Assembly: GCA_000828075.3 (NCBI GenBank) | Contig: JXCB02000048.1 | Span: 149,011-186,530 of the forward strand | Source of the DNA: Tolypothrix campylonemoides VB511288 | Lineage (GTDB): Bacteria; Cyanobacteriota; Cyanobacteriia; Cyanobacteriales; Nostocaceae | DNA: 37,520 bases | Direction of reading: 5' to 3' | Part shown: positions 7,150 to 14,374 of the stretch, one piece after another | How the letters are laid out: every line of letters starts with the position of its first letter | Numbering within the stretch: the first letter of the stretch is position 1 | Position numbers and translations under genes: made by a program | Notes under the pieces: model-generated | Told to the model about the DNA's origin: nothing | Seen by the model: only the letters and a program-made list of their open reading frames with translations | Databases searched by the model: none

Positions 7150-8214
7150 CTAAAACTGCTTTTGCTTGCGTAACACTTCTCCCAGCGTTAGGTTAAGCTG
7201 CGCTTCGCCACCAAACACAGTTCCTACCTTACCGTTGCCTAAGTGAACAGTGTCAATGCGGTAAACTTCTTCAGGTAAAGGCACATAGCCCACAGAGATT
7301 GCCGTTGTCGGTGCCTTCCTAATGTAAAAATCTGCAAATTGATAAATAGCCGCTCTATTTTCGGCATTCCAATAATTAACGTAGATAAATAAAGGTCGAG
7401 ACAGCGGTTGATACTTAGCTTGTTCTACAGTTTCACGCGTTGGCAATACTGGTCCTTTACCATTGTCAACAGCGAGTGCTTTCAATTTACCCTTGTGTTC
7501 CTCGTAATAAGCATAGCCAAAATAACCTAAAGCATCCGGGTCTTTGCTGACTCCGTTTGCTATAACTTCATCATCTTCACTGGCTGTGTAGTCACTACGA
7601 CTAGCTCTGACCTGTCCTACTGTTGCTTCTGTGAAGTAGTCAAAAGTACCTGACTTGTTACCTGCACCGTACAATTTCAAGGGACGATCTGGCCATGACG
7701 CACGTACTTGGTTCCAACGGGTGATTTTTCCTTGGGCTGCTGGTTCCCAAATCTTTTTCAATTCAGCTATCGTAATGTCTTTTGCCCAATCGTTTTGGGG
7801 ATGAACGACGATAGTGAGAGCATCAAAAGCTATGGGAAGCTCCATGTATCTCACGCCATTTTTGCTACAATTTTCCATCTCTGCTTTTAAAATCGGTCGG
7901 GAAGCATTAGAGATGTCGGTTTGTCCAGCACAGAACTTTTCAAATCCGCCAGTTGTGCCAGAAATGTTGACAGCAACTTTTGCCTTGCTGTCGCGTTCTG
8001 TGTTAAACGCTTTAGCGATCGCCTGCGTTATCGGATAAACGGTACTTGAACCATCAATCCTAACATTCCCTGTCGCCGGAATTGTTTGCGTGTTACTAAC
8101 TTGAGCGACTTTTTGTGATGACTGAGTTTGTGATGAGTTGGTTGTCGCCGTGCAATTGGTCGTTAAAGCCAACGTTCCAAGTGCGAGCGCCAACTTGACA
8201 AGCCTTGCGTTCAT
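7150..8214 (-). CDS. PstS-family phosphate (or arsenate) binding protein
   Basis: A 354-residue periplasmic solute-binding protein. Residues 1-20 form a signal sequence ending in LTTNC, so it may be a lipoprotein, although Asn before the Cys is unusual. The oxyanion-binding segments typical of PstS/SphX are clear: DGSSTVYPI, SGTTGGFEKFCAG with SNASRPI, and GAGNKSGTFDYF. No PstCAB transporter genes are nearby. An ArsR-type operator block lies 42 bp upstream. The context suggests either high-affinity phosphate capture to out-compete arsenate or arsenate binding. The family is certain, but the arsenic role is inference. Confidence 0.85.
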   Translation of the reverse strand: MNARLVKLALALGTLALTTNCTATTNSSQTQSSQKVAQVSNTQTIPATGNVRIDGSSTVYPITQAIAKAFNTERDSKAKVAVNISGTTGGFEKFCAGQTDISNASRPILKAEMENCSKNGVRYMELPIAFDALTIVVHPQNDWAKDITIAELKKIWEPAAQGKITRWNQVRASWPDRPLKLYGAGNKSGTFDYFTEATVGQVRASRSDYTASEDDEVIANGVSKDPDALGYFGYAYYEEHKGKLKALAVDNGKGPVLPTRETVEQAKYQPLSRPLFIYVNYWNAENRAAIYQFADFYIRKAPTTAISVGYVPLPEEVYRIDTVHLGNGKVGTVFGGEAQLNLTLGEVLRKQKQF

Positions 8215-8255
8215 TGACCTGATTTCCCTGGTATATTAAGGGTACATCTCAATCA

Positions 8256-8285
8256 TTTCAAAATAAATTGTTTTGTCAATAATTG
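8256..8285. promoter_or_regulatory. ArsR-type operator upstream of the PstS-like gene (site D)
   Basis: A 22-bp block at 8256-8277 matches site A at 18 positions (TCAA-AATAAA-TTGT), with one half-site weakened. It overlaps a second small dyad, TCAAT-A-ATTGA, at 8275-8285. It is 42-63 bp upstream of the ATG at 8214. Confidence 0.45.
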
Positions 8286-8329
8286 AACACGTTATCTTTG
8301 TACAACTTAATCAAAAAAAAATTGATGCT

Positions 8330-8659
8330 TTAGGACGGTTCTTGACACGAGCGAGCAGGCAATATCGGGCTAAATCGGCGGAACTCGGAGAGATATTGCT
8401 CTAGGACAACAAACTGAGGCAAATTAAGGCTGTAGTAAATCCAGCGTCCTTCCTGCCTCGAACGAACCAAACCGGCTTCCTTAAGGGTTTTGAGGTGAAA
8501 AGACAGCTTTGATTGGCTGACTCCCAAGGCATCACACAAATCACACACGCACAATTCTTGGTCACGCAGTAGTTCCAAGACCTTAACACGTAATGGATCA
8601 GAAAGGGCATGAAAGGCAGCAACAATAGTATCGGGAGCGAGGGTATAGGTGGAAGCCAT
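8330..8659 (-). CDS. arsR: ArsR-family repressor (E. coli-type CxCxxC)
   Basis: A 109-residue winged-helix repressor. ELCVCDLCDALGVSQSKLSFHLKTL carries Cys37, Cys39 and Cys42, the exact As(III)-sensor motif of the classical plasmid ArsR. The C-terminal tail (SCQEPS) has another Cys. It resembles the repressor at 4912 over most of its length but keeps the first Cys and about 20 more residues. I chose the ATG at 8659, preceded by an in-frame TTG. A looser operator, TCAA-N9-TTGA (8659-8675), overlaps the start. It is the last member of the arsenic cluster on this side. Confidence 0.87.
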   Translation of the reverse strand: MASTYTLAPDTIVAAFHALSDPLRVKVLELLRDQELCVCDLCDALGVSQSKLSFHLKTLKEAGLVRSRQEGRWIYYSLNLPQFVVLEQYLSEFRRFSPILPARSCQEPS

Positions 8660-8901
8660 CAAGATTTTTTATTGAGTTACTTGTCCATATTAACCATGTT
8701 AAATTCAACTTAAATTAATTTCACTCCCCATGTAAGAGCCTTAACCATAGCTTGTTTGAATCGAGCCATTATCACAAGAGCTACTGAGCTAAAGCAAGAG
8801 TTGTTGTCACTTTCGCGCGTCTTTTTGCCAAGTAGGGGTAATGTACAGTAAGTATGTGCAAAGTGGTTGGCTAACCTAAAACCCTTATTAGAATAACCAG
8901 G

Positions 8902-9528
8902 ATGACTGAAACCACAGTTCGCAAACAGTACGACCAGTTAGCTGCCGTTTACGATCTACGTTGGAAAAGTTATATCGCTAACACACTATCTTTCCTCAAA
9001 ACCTGGGCAGAGATATCGCCACTAGATACTGTACTTGATGTTGCCTGTGGTACTGGTGAGTTTGAACGTTTACTGCTGGCTGAGTATTCATCGCAACAGA
9101 TTGTTGGGGTAGACATTTCAGAGAAGATGCTGGCGATCGCCAAACTCAAATGTAGTGCTTATCCTCAAGTATCATTTCAGACGGCAAGTGCGTCAGCTTT
9201 ACCATTTGACAATGATAGTTTCGATGTGATTGTATCTGCCAATTCGTTTCATTACTTCGATGACCCACTTGCTGCGTTAAAAGAGATGAGACGTGTTCTT
9301 AAGCCTGATGGTAAAGTTATTATCCTGGATTGGTGTAGAGATTATTTAACTTGTAAAATTTGTGATATTATACTTAAAATTTTTGATCCGGCTCATAAGC
9401 AGTGTTACACCGAAGATGAATTTCACCGCTTGCTTGAAGATACTAATTTTGCGGTTTGTCGTGCGACCAGAATCCGTTTTGGTATTGTGTGGGGATTGAT
9501 GGTAGCAGAAGCCGACCTCAAGGCTTAA
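8902..9528 (+). CDS. Class I SAM-dependent methyltransferase (UbiE-like)
   Basis: A 208-residue methyltransferase. Motif I is VLDVACGTGEFERLL, the acidic loop is VGVDISEKML, motif II/III is FDVIVSANSFHYFDDPLAAL and the post-motif is MRRVLKPDGKVIILDW. The substrate cannot be told from sequence. It lies next to an arsenic cluster, but it lacks the conserved three-Cys pattern of the arsenite methyltransferase ArsM, so arsenic methylation is not supported. An alpha/beta hydrolase follows on the same strand after 214 bp, so the pair may act on one small metabolite. Confidence 0.8.
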   Translation: MTETTVRKQYDQLAAVYDLRWKSYIANTLSFLKTWAEISPLDTVLDVACGTGEFERLLLAEYSSQQIVGVDISEKMLAIAKLKCSAYPQVSFQTASASALPFDNDSFDVIVSANSFHYFDDPLAALKEMRRVLKPDGKVIILDWCRDYLTCKICDIILKIFDPAHKQCYTEDEFHRLLEDTNFAVCRATRIRFGIVWGLMVAEADLKA

Positions 9529-9742
9529 GCCAATTTTCTGTTTTATTGCTACTTACTCACCTGTCAAAATTTCCAAAATTCATACTGTCAGAACATTTCT
9601 CCTTGGAGAAGCGGATATTTGCTTTCTTTGTAGATGCCAAAATTGATATCAAATGGGCAAGTTCCAGATCCAAAAACTTATTTGGAACTAGTATTGTTGA
9701 AGACAGCTGCAAGTCACTTCACGCCAATCAAAATGCTGACCG

Positions 9743-10591
9743 ATGCCTATGATGCTTGTACAGACACCACAAGACCGATATGTCCAAGTTGGTCAAATCA
9801 ATACACGCTACTGGACTTCGGGGGACAAGGGAACAACAGTCATCTTGCTCCACGGCATCGGCAGTAGTGTAGAGACTTGGGCGTATAATATTAGCGTCTT
9901 AGCTCAACACCATCGTGTCTACGCTGTTGATTTAGTAGGCGCTGGTCGTTCCGATAAGCCACCAGCAACTTATTCGCTTACCTACCTAGCCCAGTTTGTC
10001 AAAGATTTCATGGATGCCCTCAGTATCGAGTGCGCGAGCCTGATTGGAAATTCGCTGGGAGGCGGTGTCGTCTTGGAATTCGCACTGAATTTTCCTGGAA
10101 AAGTAGAGAAGTTGGTTCTGGTGAACAGCTTGGGGTTAGGTAAAGAAATCACACTTACGCTTCGGTTAGCGACATTACCATTTGTTGGCAGATTATTCAA
10201 ACCTACTCGCAGCGGTACAGCTTTGGCGTTGAAGCAGTCTGTGTATGACCCAACGCTTATTTCCAATGAATGGGTTGAACTGTTTTACCAAATTGCGACT
10301 CTTCCTAGGGCATGGGAAGCAGTTGTAGCACTTATTAAAACAAACATCGACCTGTTTGGTGTTCGGACTGAAATTTATAATCGGATTGTCGATAGATTGC
10401 CTACTATCACTGCACCAACGCTTGTGCTTTGGGGGCGACAGGATCGCGTACTGCCAGTTGCTCACGCTGCTGTTGCAACTTTAGGTTTGCCGAATGCCCG
10501 TCAACATATTTTCGACCCGTGCGGTCATTGGTCACAAATTGAACATTCAGAGGAGTTTAATACTTTGGTTTTGGAGTTTTTAGCTCATTAA
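9743..10591 (+). CDS. Alpha/beta hydrolase
   Basis: A 282-residue single-domain hydrolase with the oxyanion-hole motif LLHGIGSS, the nucleophile elbow GNSLGG (Ser nucleophile), the acid in LWGRQDRVLP and the base in GHWSQIEH, so the triad is complete. The length and order fit the esterase, C-C hydrolase or haloperoxidase-like group; the substrate is unknown. The start is probably the ATG at 9743, with alternatives a few codons on. The 214 bp upstream contain a reading frame starting at 9634 that looks partly protein-like but matches nothing I know. Confidence 0.82.
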   Translation: MPMMLVQTPQDRYVQVGQINTRYWTSGDKGTTVILLHGIGSSVETWAYNISVLAQHHRVYAVDLVGAGRSDKPPATYSLTYLAQFVKDFMDALSIECASLIGNSLGGGVVLEFALNFPGKVEKLVLVNSLGLGKEITLTLRLATLPFVGRLFKPTRSGTALALKQSVYDPTLISNEWVELFYQIATLPRAWEAVVALIKTNIDLFGVRTEIYNRIVDRLPTITAPTLVLWGRQDRVLPVAHAAVATLGLPNARQHIFDPCGHWSQIEHSEEFNTLVLEFLAH

Positions 10592-10871
10592 GTATTGAAG
10601 CGCTAATTGTCACGCGTCCTGACCGAAAAAGAAAAGGATACAAGCCCCCAACTTCAGTCATGGAGAAGAAAAAAGCCCGAGCTAATTATTCAAGCCCCCG
10701 TCAACACCCTTTGGGGTCTTCCATTTTGAATTTTGAATTTTGAATTTTGAATTCCCCGTAAGCGCAAAGCGCAGGCTCCGCCTTAGCGTCCCTTGCGCGT
10801 GTCCCTTTGGGACTCAGCCATGCCCGAAGGGCTATACGCGCAGCGTCTCCGATAGGAGAAGGGGTTGACCT
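10592..10871. repeat. Repeat-rich intergenic patch (STRR heptamers plus GC-rich dispersed repeats)
   Basis: Four tandem copies of ATTTTGA (10723-10750) form a short tandemly repeated repetitive sequence of the kind typical of heterocystous cyanobacteria. Directly after, 10757-10861 is a GC-rich mosaic of small palindromic units (for example AGCGCAAAGCGCAGGCT, GTCCCTTTGGGAC, GCCCGAAGGGC, CTCCGATAGGAG). Such blocks are dispersed through Nostoc-like genomes. There is no gene here, and the units could fold into transcript hairpins between the two convergent genes. Confidence 0.7.
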
Positions 10872-12110
10872 CTAATCTCTGGATGCAGGAACTGGTTGCG
10901 CTAGTTCCTGCTGGGAAGAAATTGGCTTGAGTCCGAACAGAAATCTCGCCAGATTGTTTCGCCTGATGAATAACTCATAGAGGGCAATGGTTACGATTAG
11001 AGAGGTGGTGCTAATCACCCAAAATTTCTGCATCACACCTGCATTCCAACGCACTACGTAGAAACTAATTGTCACGAGGACTGTTTGGTGAAGCAGGTAG
11101 AATGGATATTGTGCAGCGCTTGCGTATTGCAGTAGCTTGCTATTGAAATTCAAGTACCTTCGACCTAACCCTACAAGGGCAACGATCCAGAACCAGGAGT
11201 CAACCCCCCGTAGTAGTTGGTATAAAATGTATACCACAGAGTAACCTCGCTCTGGAAGGCTATCAGTCTGCCACAAACCAAAAAGAACTAACATACAGGT
11301 ACACGCCAAGACCAGAGCGATACTCTTATGCCTGTCTATAGCCTGCCCAAATCTTGCGTCAGAACTTAAGAAGTAGCCGTAGATAAAGTACAAAAGGTAT
11401 AAACAGAAGTTTGCCCAGTCGTCATAGAGGTTTTGGAAACCTAGCCATCTGGGTCGCAACGCTGCTTCAATGACAGCCAAGGGTAGAGCCAGCAGCAAAA
11501 TTGCTCCAGGTTTTTCCATAGTAACTGAGAGCTTTGAGAGTAAATGCGCTCCTGCCCCTTTCAAATGTAGAAAGAGCGGTAGGGCAATCAATGAAAAGAC
11601 GAAAAGATAGATCACAAACCACAGGTGTGACCACTCAAAATTCCCGTGAGGACGAATGCCATTGAAGAATTGGGGATAGAATTGCAGGTATGAGTCATGG
11701 TAGTTTGGATTACTCCGAAGTCGGTAGTAAACCTGAGGCGGAACAAGGATTAGAGTGCCAAACAAGAAAGGGATGAACAGCCGTTTGAATCGCTCCTGCA
11801 CATACTCAAAGGCTGAGCGAAATGATAGCGCAAACCAAGTGCCAGATCCTGACAACAGAAAAAAGAGCGGCATATGCCACTGATGGACGAATATGATGAA
11901 GCAACTCATCGCATGACTCAACTGGTTGTTCTTGATGTAAAACTCGCCAAGTTCCCCAGTATAAAAAATGGCTGCGGTATGGAAATAAAGTAGGAGCAGT
12001 ACCGCCAGAACCCTAAGCCAATCTAATTCGTAGCGTCGAGCGGGTTGGCTTTTCGCTTTGGCTTGACACTCAACTTGTTCCATATTACGGTCTACAATAC
12101 AGTCATACAT
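10872..12110 (-). CDS. Integral-membrane acyltransferase (acyltransferase_3 / OpgC-like)
   Basis: A 412-residue protein with about ten membrane segments. The opening YELDWLRVLAVLLLLYFHTAAIF has the conserved Arg and His of the acyltransferase_3 fold. HQWHMPLFFLLSGSGTWFAL and the later WSHLWFVIYLFVFSL are also typical. Such proteins O-acylate surface sugars, glycans or lipids; the substrate here is unknown. Codons 1-9 may be extra, because an ATG for MEQVE at 12083 also fits. It stands alone between the repeat patch and a hairpin-bearing gap. Confidence 0.75.
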   Translation of the reverse strand: MYDCIVDRNMEQVECQAKAKSQPARRYELDWLRVLAVLLLLYFHTAAIFYTGELGEFYIKNNQLSHAMSCFIIFVHQWHMPLFFLLSGSGTWFALSFRSAFEYVQERFKRLFIPFLFGTLILVPPQVYYRLRSNPNYHDSYLQFYPQFFNGIRPHGNFEWSHLWFVIYLFVFSLIALPLFLHLKGAGAHLLSKLSVTMEKPGAILLLALPLAVIEAALRPRWLGFQNLYDDWANFCLYLLYFIYGYFLSSDARFGQAIDRHKSIALVLACTCMLVLFGLWQTDSLPERGYSVVYILYQLLRGVDSWFWIVALVGLGRRYLNFNSKLLQYASAAQYPFYLLHQTVLVTISFYVVRWNAGVMQKFWVISTTSLIVTIALYELFIRRNNLARFLFGLKPISSQQELAQPVPASRD

Positions 12111-12180
12111 TCTCTAAGTTGGTTTAGAAGATTTTACTCTCCTTTTTATCTTGATTAAGTCTATCTCAATAGAGCAATTC

Positions 12181-12212
12181 ATCTCCCGTTACAGGGTAGC
12201 TTAACGGGAGAT
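12181..12212. terminator. 10-bp perfect hairpin
   Basis: ATCTCCCGTT (12181-12190) pairs perfectly with AACGGGAGAT (12203-12212) across a 12-nt loop. It lies in the acyltransferase upstream region and downstream of the FHA/small-ORF pair on the same strand. There is no U-tract, so it may be a leader structure or an operator rather than a true terminator. Confidence 0.3.
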
Positions 12213-12262
12213 AAGAATGCGGCAAGAAATTTAAGAGCGGAAGGGCTAAAAAAACTGTTAAT

Positions 12263-12287
12263 AAATACCGAGTGTCCCTCGGTATTT
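12263..12287. terminator. 10-bp perfect hairpin with 5-nt loop
   Basis: AAATACCGAG (12263-12272) and CTCGGTATTT (12278-12287) form a compact stem 41 bp beyond the stop at 12328. As the first strong stem after the FHA gene and its small partner, it is the likely 3' end of that transcript. The U-rich part is short and within the stem arm. Confidence 0.4.
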
Positions 12288-12327
12288 CAAGCTTGTGGAG
12301 AAACTGTAAGATTCGTTAGTGCAAGCA

Positions 12328-12522
12328 CTAAACAGCAAGTTTCTCTGAAGCAAGAATCTGCCGCCGAGCGCGTAAGTTTGGCAGTGAGAGTGTCAAAACG
12401 ATCATCTCTACGTCCTTGCCCGTTTGTTTAACGAAACTAGAACAAATAATAACAGCCTCTGGAAGCTGATAACTAAATTGATGTTTTAGTTTCGTTAAAG
12501 GTCTCGAAAGGTCAGCCTCCAA
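12328..12522 (-). CDS. Possible small protein overlapping the FHA gene
   Basis: A 64-residue frame begins inside the last codons of the FHA gene (28-bp overlap) and has no recognisable domain. It contains both arms of a perfect 13-bp inverted repeat (12427-12439 and 12487-12499), which argues that the DNA or RNA structure may be the selected feature rather than the protein. The GTTTCGTTAA repeat makes the residues around codons 10 and 30 complementary. I rate coding as uncertain. Confidence 0.25.
   Translation of the reverse strand: MEADLSRPLTKLKHQFSYQLPEAVIICSSFVKQTGKDVEMIVLTLSLPNLRARRQILASEKLAV
12427..12499. repeat. 13-bp inverted repeat
   Basis: TTTAACGAAACTA at 12427-12439 and TAGTTTCGTTAAA at 12487-12499 are perfect complements, 47 bp apart. 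They straddle the 3' end of the FHA gene and could form a long stem in its mRNA or be the ends of a small inserted element. Confidence 0.5.
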
Positions 12523-12857
12523 AATCCTGGTTCTTCCCCTGAAGAGAACCTGCCAAGAATGAGAATCACATCCCCATTCTTGATTTGTAATCGACCTTGC
12601 TGACGCACATTGATTGGAGTGTCGTTATTACTTTGCTGCACATATGTTCCATTTGCGCTGGATTCATCGACCACCCACCAGCATTTTGCCTCATATTCAA
12701 GGACGCATTGTTGTCGAGAGATTATCTTTTCTGGGTCGGGAAGTATTATATCGTTGTTGTTGCTTCGTCCCATAGCAAAATACTGCTGTTCTAGCTTGAT
12801 AGTATACTCATTTCCATCTGGGTCTTTAACATCGAGAAAATGATACTCTGAATACAT
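12495..12857 (-). CDS. FHA-domain protein
   Basis: The 120 residues are essentially one forkhead-associated domain, which binds phosphothreonine peptides. The diagnostic residues are present: FAMGRSNNNDIILPD (Gly30, Arg31, Ser32), ISRQQC (Ser47, Arg48, with Gln instead of the usual His after it) and SSANGTYVQ (Asn69, Gly70). There is no other domain, so it would act as an adaptor for a kinase substrate. A strong GGAGGT site (12863-12868) precedes the ATG by five bases. No kinase gene is in the window. Confidence 0.85.
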   Translation of the reverse strand: MYSEYHFLDVKDPDGNEYTIKLEQQYFAMGRSNNNDIILPDPEKIISRQQCVLEYEAKCWWVVDESSANGTYVQQSNNDTPINVRQQGRLQIKNGDVILILGRFSSGEEPGFWRLTFRDL

Positions 12858-13181
12858 TGATACCTCCTACTTGCTAGTTACCTCAGCCATCAATGCCTAC
12901 TGAGGTTGCTTTCATAGGTAATTATTAGGGTGTGGTTTAACCCAAAGCAATTGAAGAATGATTGTAAAATTTTCTAGAGTCAATCTTAAGTTGCTTGAAT
13001 TTTCCCAAATTTCTTGATTGTGGCAGATTTTGATAGATTTGGTGGCGGTGGCAGAGTGGTTAAAGGAGTAGTTACGGGGGGCGATCGCTTTCCACCACCC
13101 ATCACCGTTTTAAAAAATTTTCCCAAAACCCAAACAAAGCAGAGTATCGCCAGATGCAGTGAAGCTGCTTTTTCTGTTTTA
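12858..13181. other. Intergenic, apart from the FHA ribosome-binding site
   Basis: Besides GGAGGT at 12863-12868 I see no supported gene or RNA. The stretch includes a HIP1 site (GCGATCGC near 13081). Open frames on both strands (12986-13265) are low-complexity and overlap each other, so I do not accept them as genes. Confidence 0.4.
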
Positions 13182-14111
13182 TTAGTTACGTACAATAATG
13201 CTAGGCTTGTTCTCAAAAATATCCATTTCAACCGCAGAAAGTACTTTAGGTTTCATTTGTTGTAAGTCATTCAGCACATTTTTGGCATTCTCGGTATTGA
13301 ATTTGTAGTATTCTGTCAAACTTCCAATCTTGTGATTGAAATCGTGATATCGGTGCTTGAAATACAGTTCTACATTTCCTCGATGTTCCCAAGTTCCTAG
13401 CACTTTGATATCAACGTTTTGGTAATGCGCTCCTAAATCCATTTCTACTTCTGCTACTCGCTTTCTAATAGGTCGCTGGGTGACTCCAATTTTGTACAAA
13501 ATCCCTTTGTTTGTTTGAATCTCTAAAAAATACAGGGCGCAGGATAGGACTCGTTTGAGTTGAGCGCAATACAGTTTCAAATCTGTCAATCTGTAGTCCA
13601 AATCAGGAGCGTTTTTATGTTTTGCGTGTTCAAAAGCTAACTCTAACTTGAGTAATTTTTTGAGTAATAACGGCTCTTGTACTTCGTTAAATAGCATTAA
13701 CGAGAGTGCTCCAACAGGAATTTTACCTAGATTGGTAAATTCATATGCGGGTGGGAAAGTAAAAACATTTTTTTGTAATAATTCTGCTCGAATCAGATTA
13801 GAAGAAACTAAATCAGAACTGATTAAGTATTTTTTGCAACCATACTCTGACCAGAGTAGTTTCAATTGCTTTAAATCTTTACTGGATAAATAAATGTTGA
13901 AATGCTGGTATAGTGGTAAAGTTGGAAATTCACGGGTTAATACCGGACGGCAGGTTTCTTCAGTATGGGCAAAATGATGCTCTTTTATCTTGCCTTTTTT
14001 GGCAAGTAGTCCACTGCCGCAATAGGGACATTTAAGCGAGGTCTTTCCCCTAGAGACATCTTCAATACTTACCAATGTCTCATCTTCATTTACACCATAT
14101 TTTAACCACAT
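13182..14111 (-). CDS. CoiA-like zinc-ribbon plus GIY-YIG (T5orf172/MUG113-type) protein
   Basis: A 309-residue protein with two parts. Residues 1-60 resemble the competence protein CoiA N-terminus: KCPYCGSGLLAKKG with Cys28 and Cys31, then EHHFAH and Cys54, a probable zinc site. Residues 190-260 (ALYFLEIQTNKGILYKIGVTQRPIRKR, then NVELYFKHR) look like a GIY-YIG nuclease domain of the T5orf172 type, with the Tyr and Gly motif, an Arg and the late Glu near 249. The middle is helical without a known match. I infer a DNA-processing enzyme. It lies downstream of a DEAH helicase on the same strand, with a 263-bp gap. Confidence 0.65.
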   Translation of the reverse strand: MWLKYGVNEDETLVSIEDVSRGKTSLKCPYCGSGLLAKKGKIKEHHFAHTEETCRPVLTREFPTLPLYQHFNIYLSSKDLKQLKLLWSEYGCKKYLISSDLVSSNLIRAELLQKNVFTFPPAYEFTNLGKIPVGALSLMLFNEVQEPLLLKKLLKLELAFEHAKHKNAPDLDYRLTDLKLYCAQLKRVLSCALYFLEIQTNKGILYKIGVTQRPIRKRVAEVEMDLGAHYQNVDIKVLGTWEHRGNVELYFKHRYHDFNHKIGSLTEYYKFNTENAKNVLNDLQQMKPKVLSAVEMDIFENKPSIIVRN

Positions 14112-14213
14112 TGTCAGCAGCCAATTTAATATTATTCTAACAATTTGATGACCGATTACCTAGAACGCAGTAACCCCTGGTATTCTAAACTGTCGCAGGC
14201 TACATCAGTGTGA

Positions 14214-14339
14214 TTTTACGGTATACCTGTGGACTTTAGCTCCAATCCAGAAGACCCGCGTTGGGAAGTGATTAATTTTCAACTGGAAAAAGAGCATGAT
14301 GTCCCCGTCCGTTACCCTTATTTGGGCTTATTTGAGTAG
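14214..14339 (+). pseudogene. C-terminal remnant of an unrecognised gene
   Basis: A 41-codon open segment ends ...NPEDPRWEVINFQLEKEHDVPVRYPYLGLFE and a TAG (14337-14339). The composition (charged, Pro/Trp/Tyr-rich, no in-frame start at its left end) is that of the tail of a real protein, but a TGA lies directly before it. I do not recognise the family. It is on the strand opposite to the helicase and the CoiA-like gene it lies between. Confidence 0.3.
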
Positions 14340-14374
14340 TTGCTACTACAGTTACATAAAAAGAAGCAGACAAC

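Noticed and set aside
8902-9528. Methyltransferase as arsenite methyltransferase ArsM
   Set aside because: It has Cys residues, but not the conserved ArsM pattern, and motifs fit the generic UbiE-like class. Nearness to the arsenic cluster alone is not enough.
9634-9867. 77-residue frame between methyltransferase and hydrolase
   Set aside because: The first 40 residues look somewhat protein-like, but the rest overlaps the well-supported hydrolase in another phase, and no family is recognised.
10757-10861. Possible CRISPR-like array
   Set aside because: The units are different small palindromes without regular spacing or spacer sequences. They fit cyanobacterial dispersed repeats.
13014-13265. 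Overlapping frames on both strands near a Gly/Pro-rich stretch
   Set aside because: Low complexity, mutually overlapping, and partly inside the CoiA-like gene. Treated as shadows.
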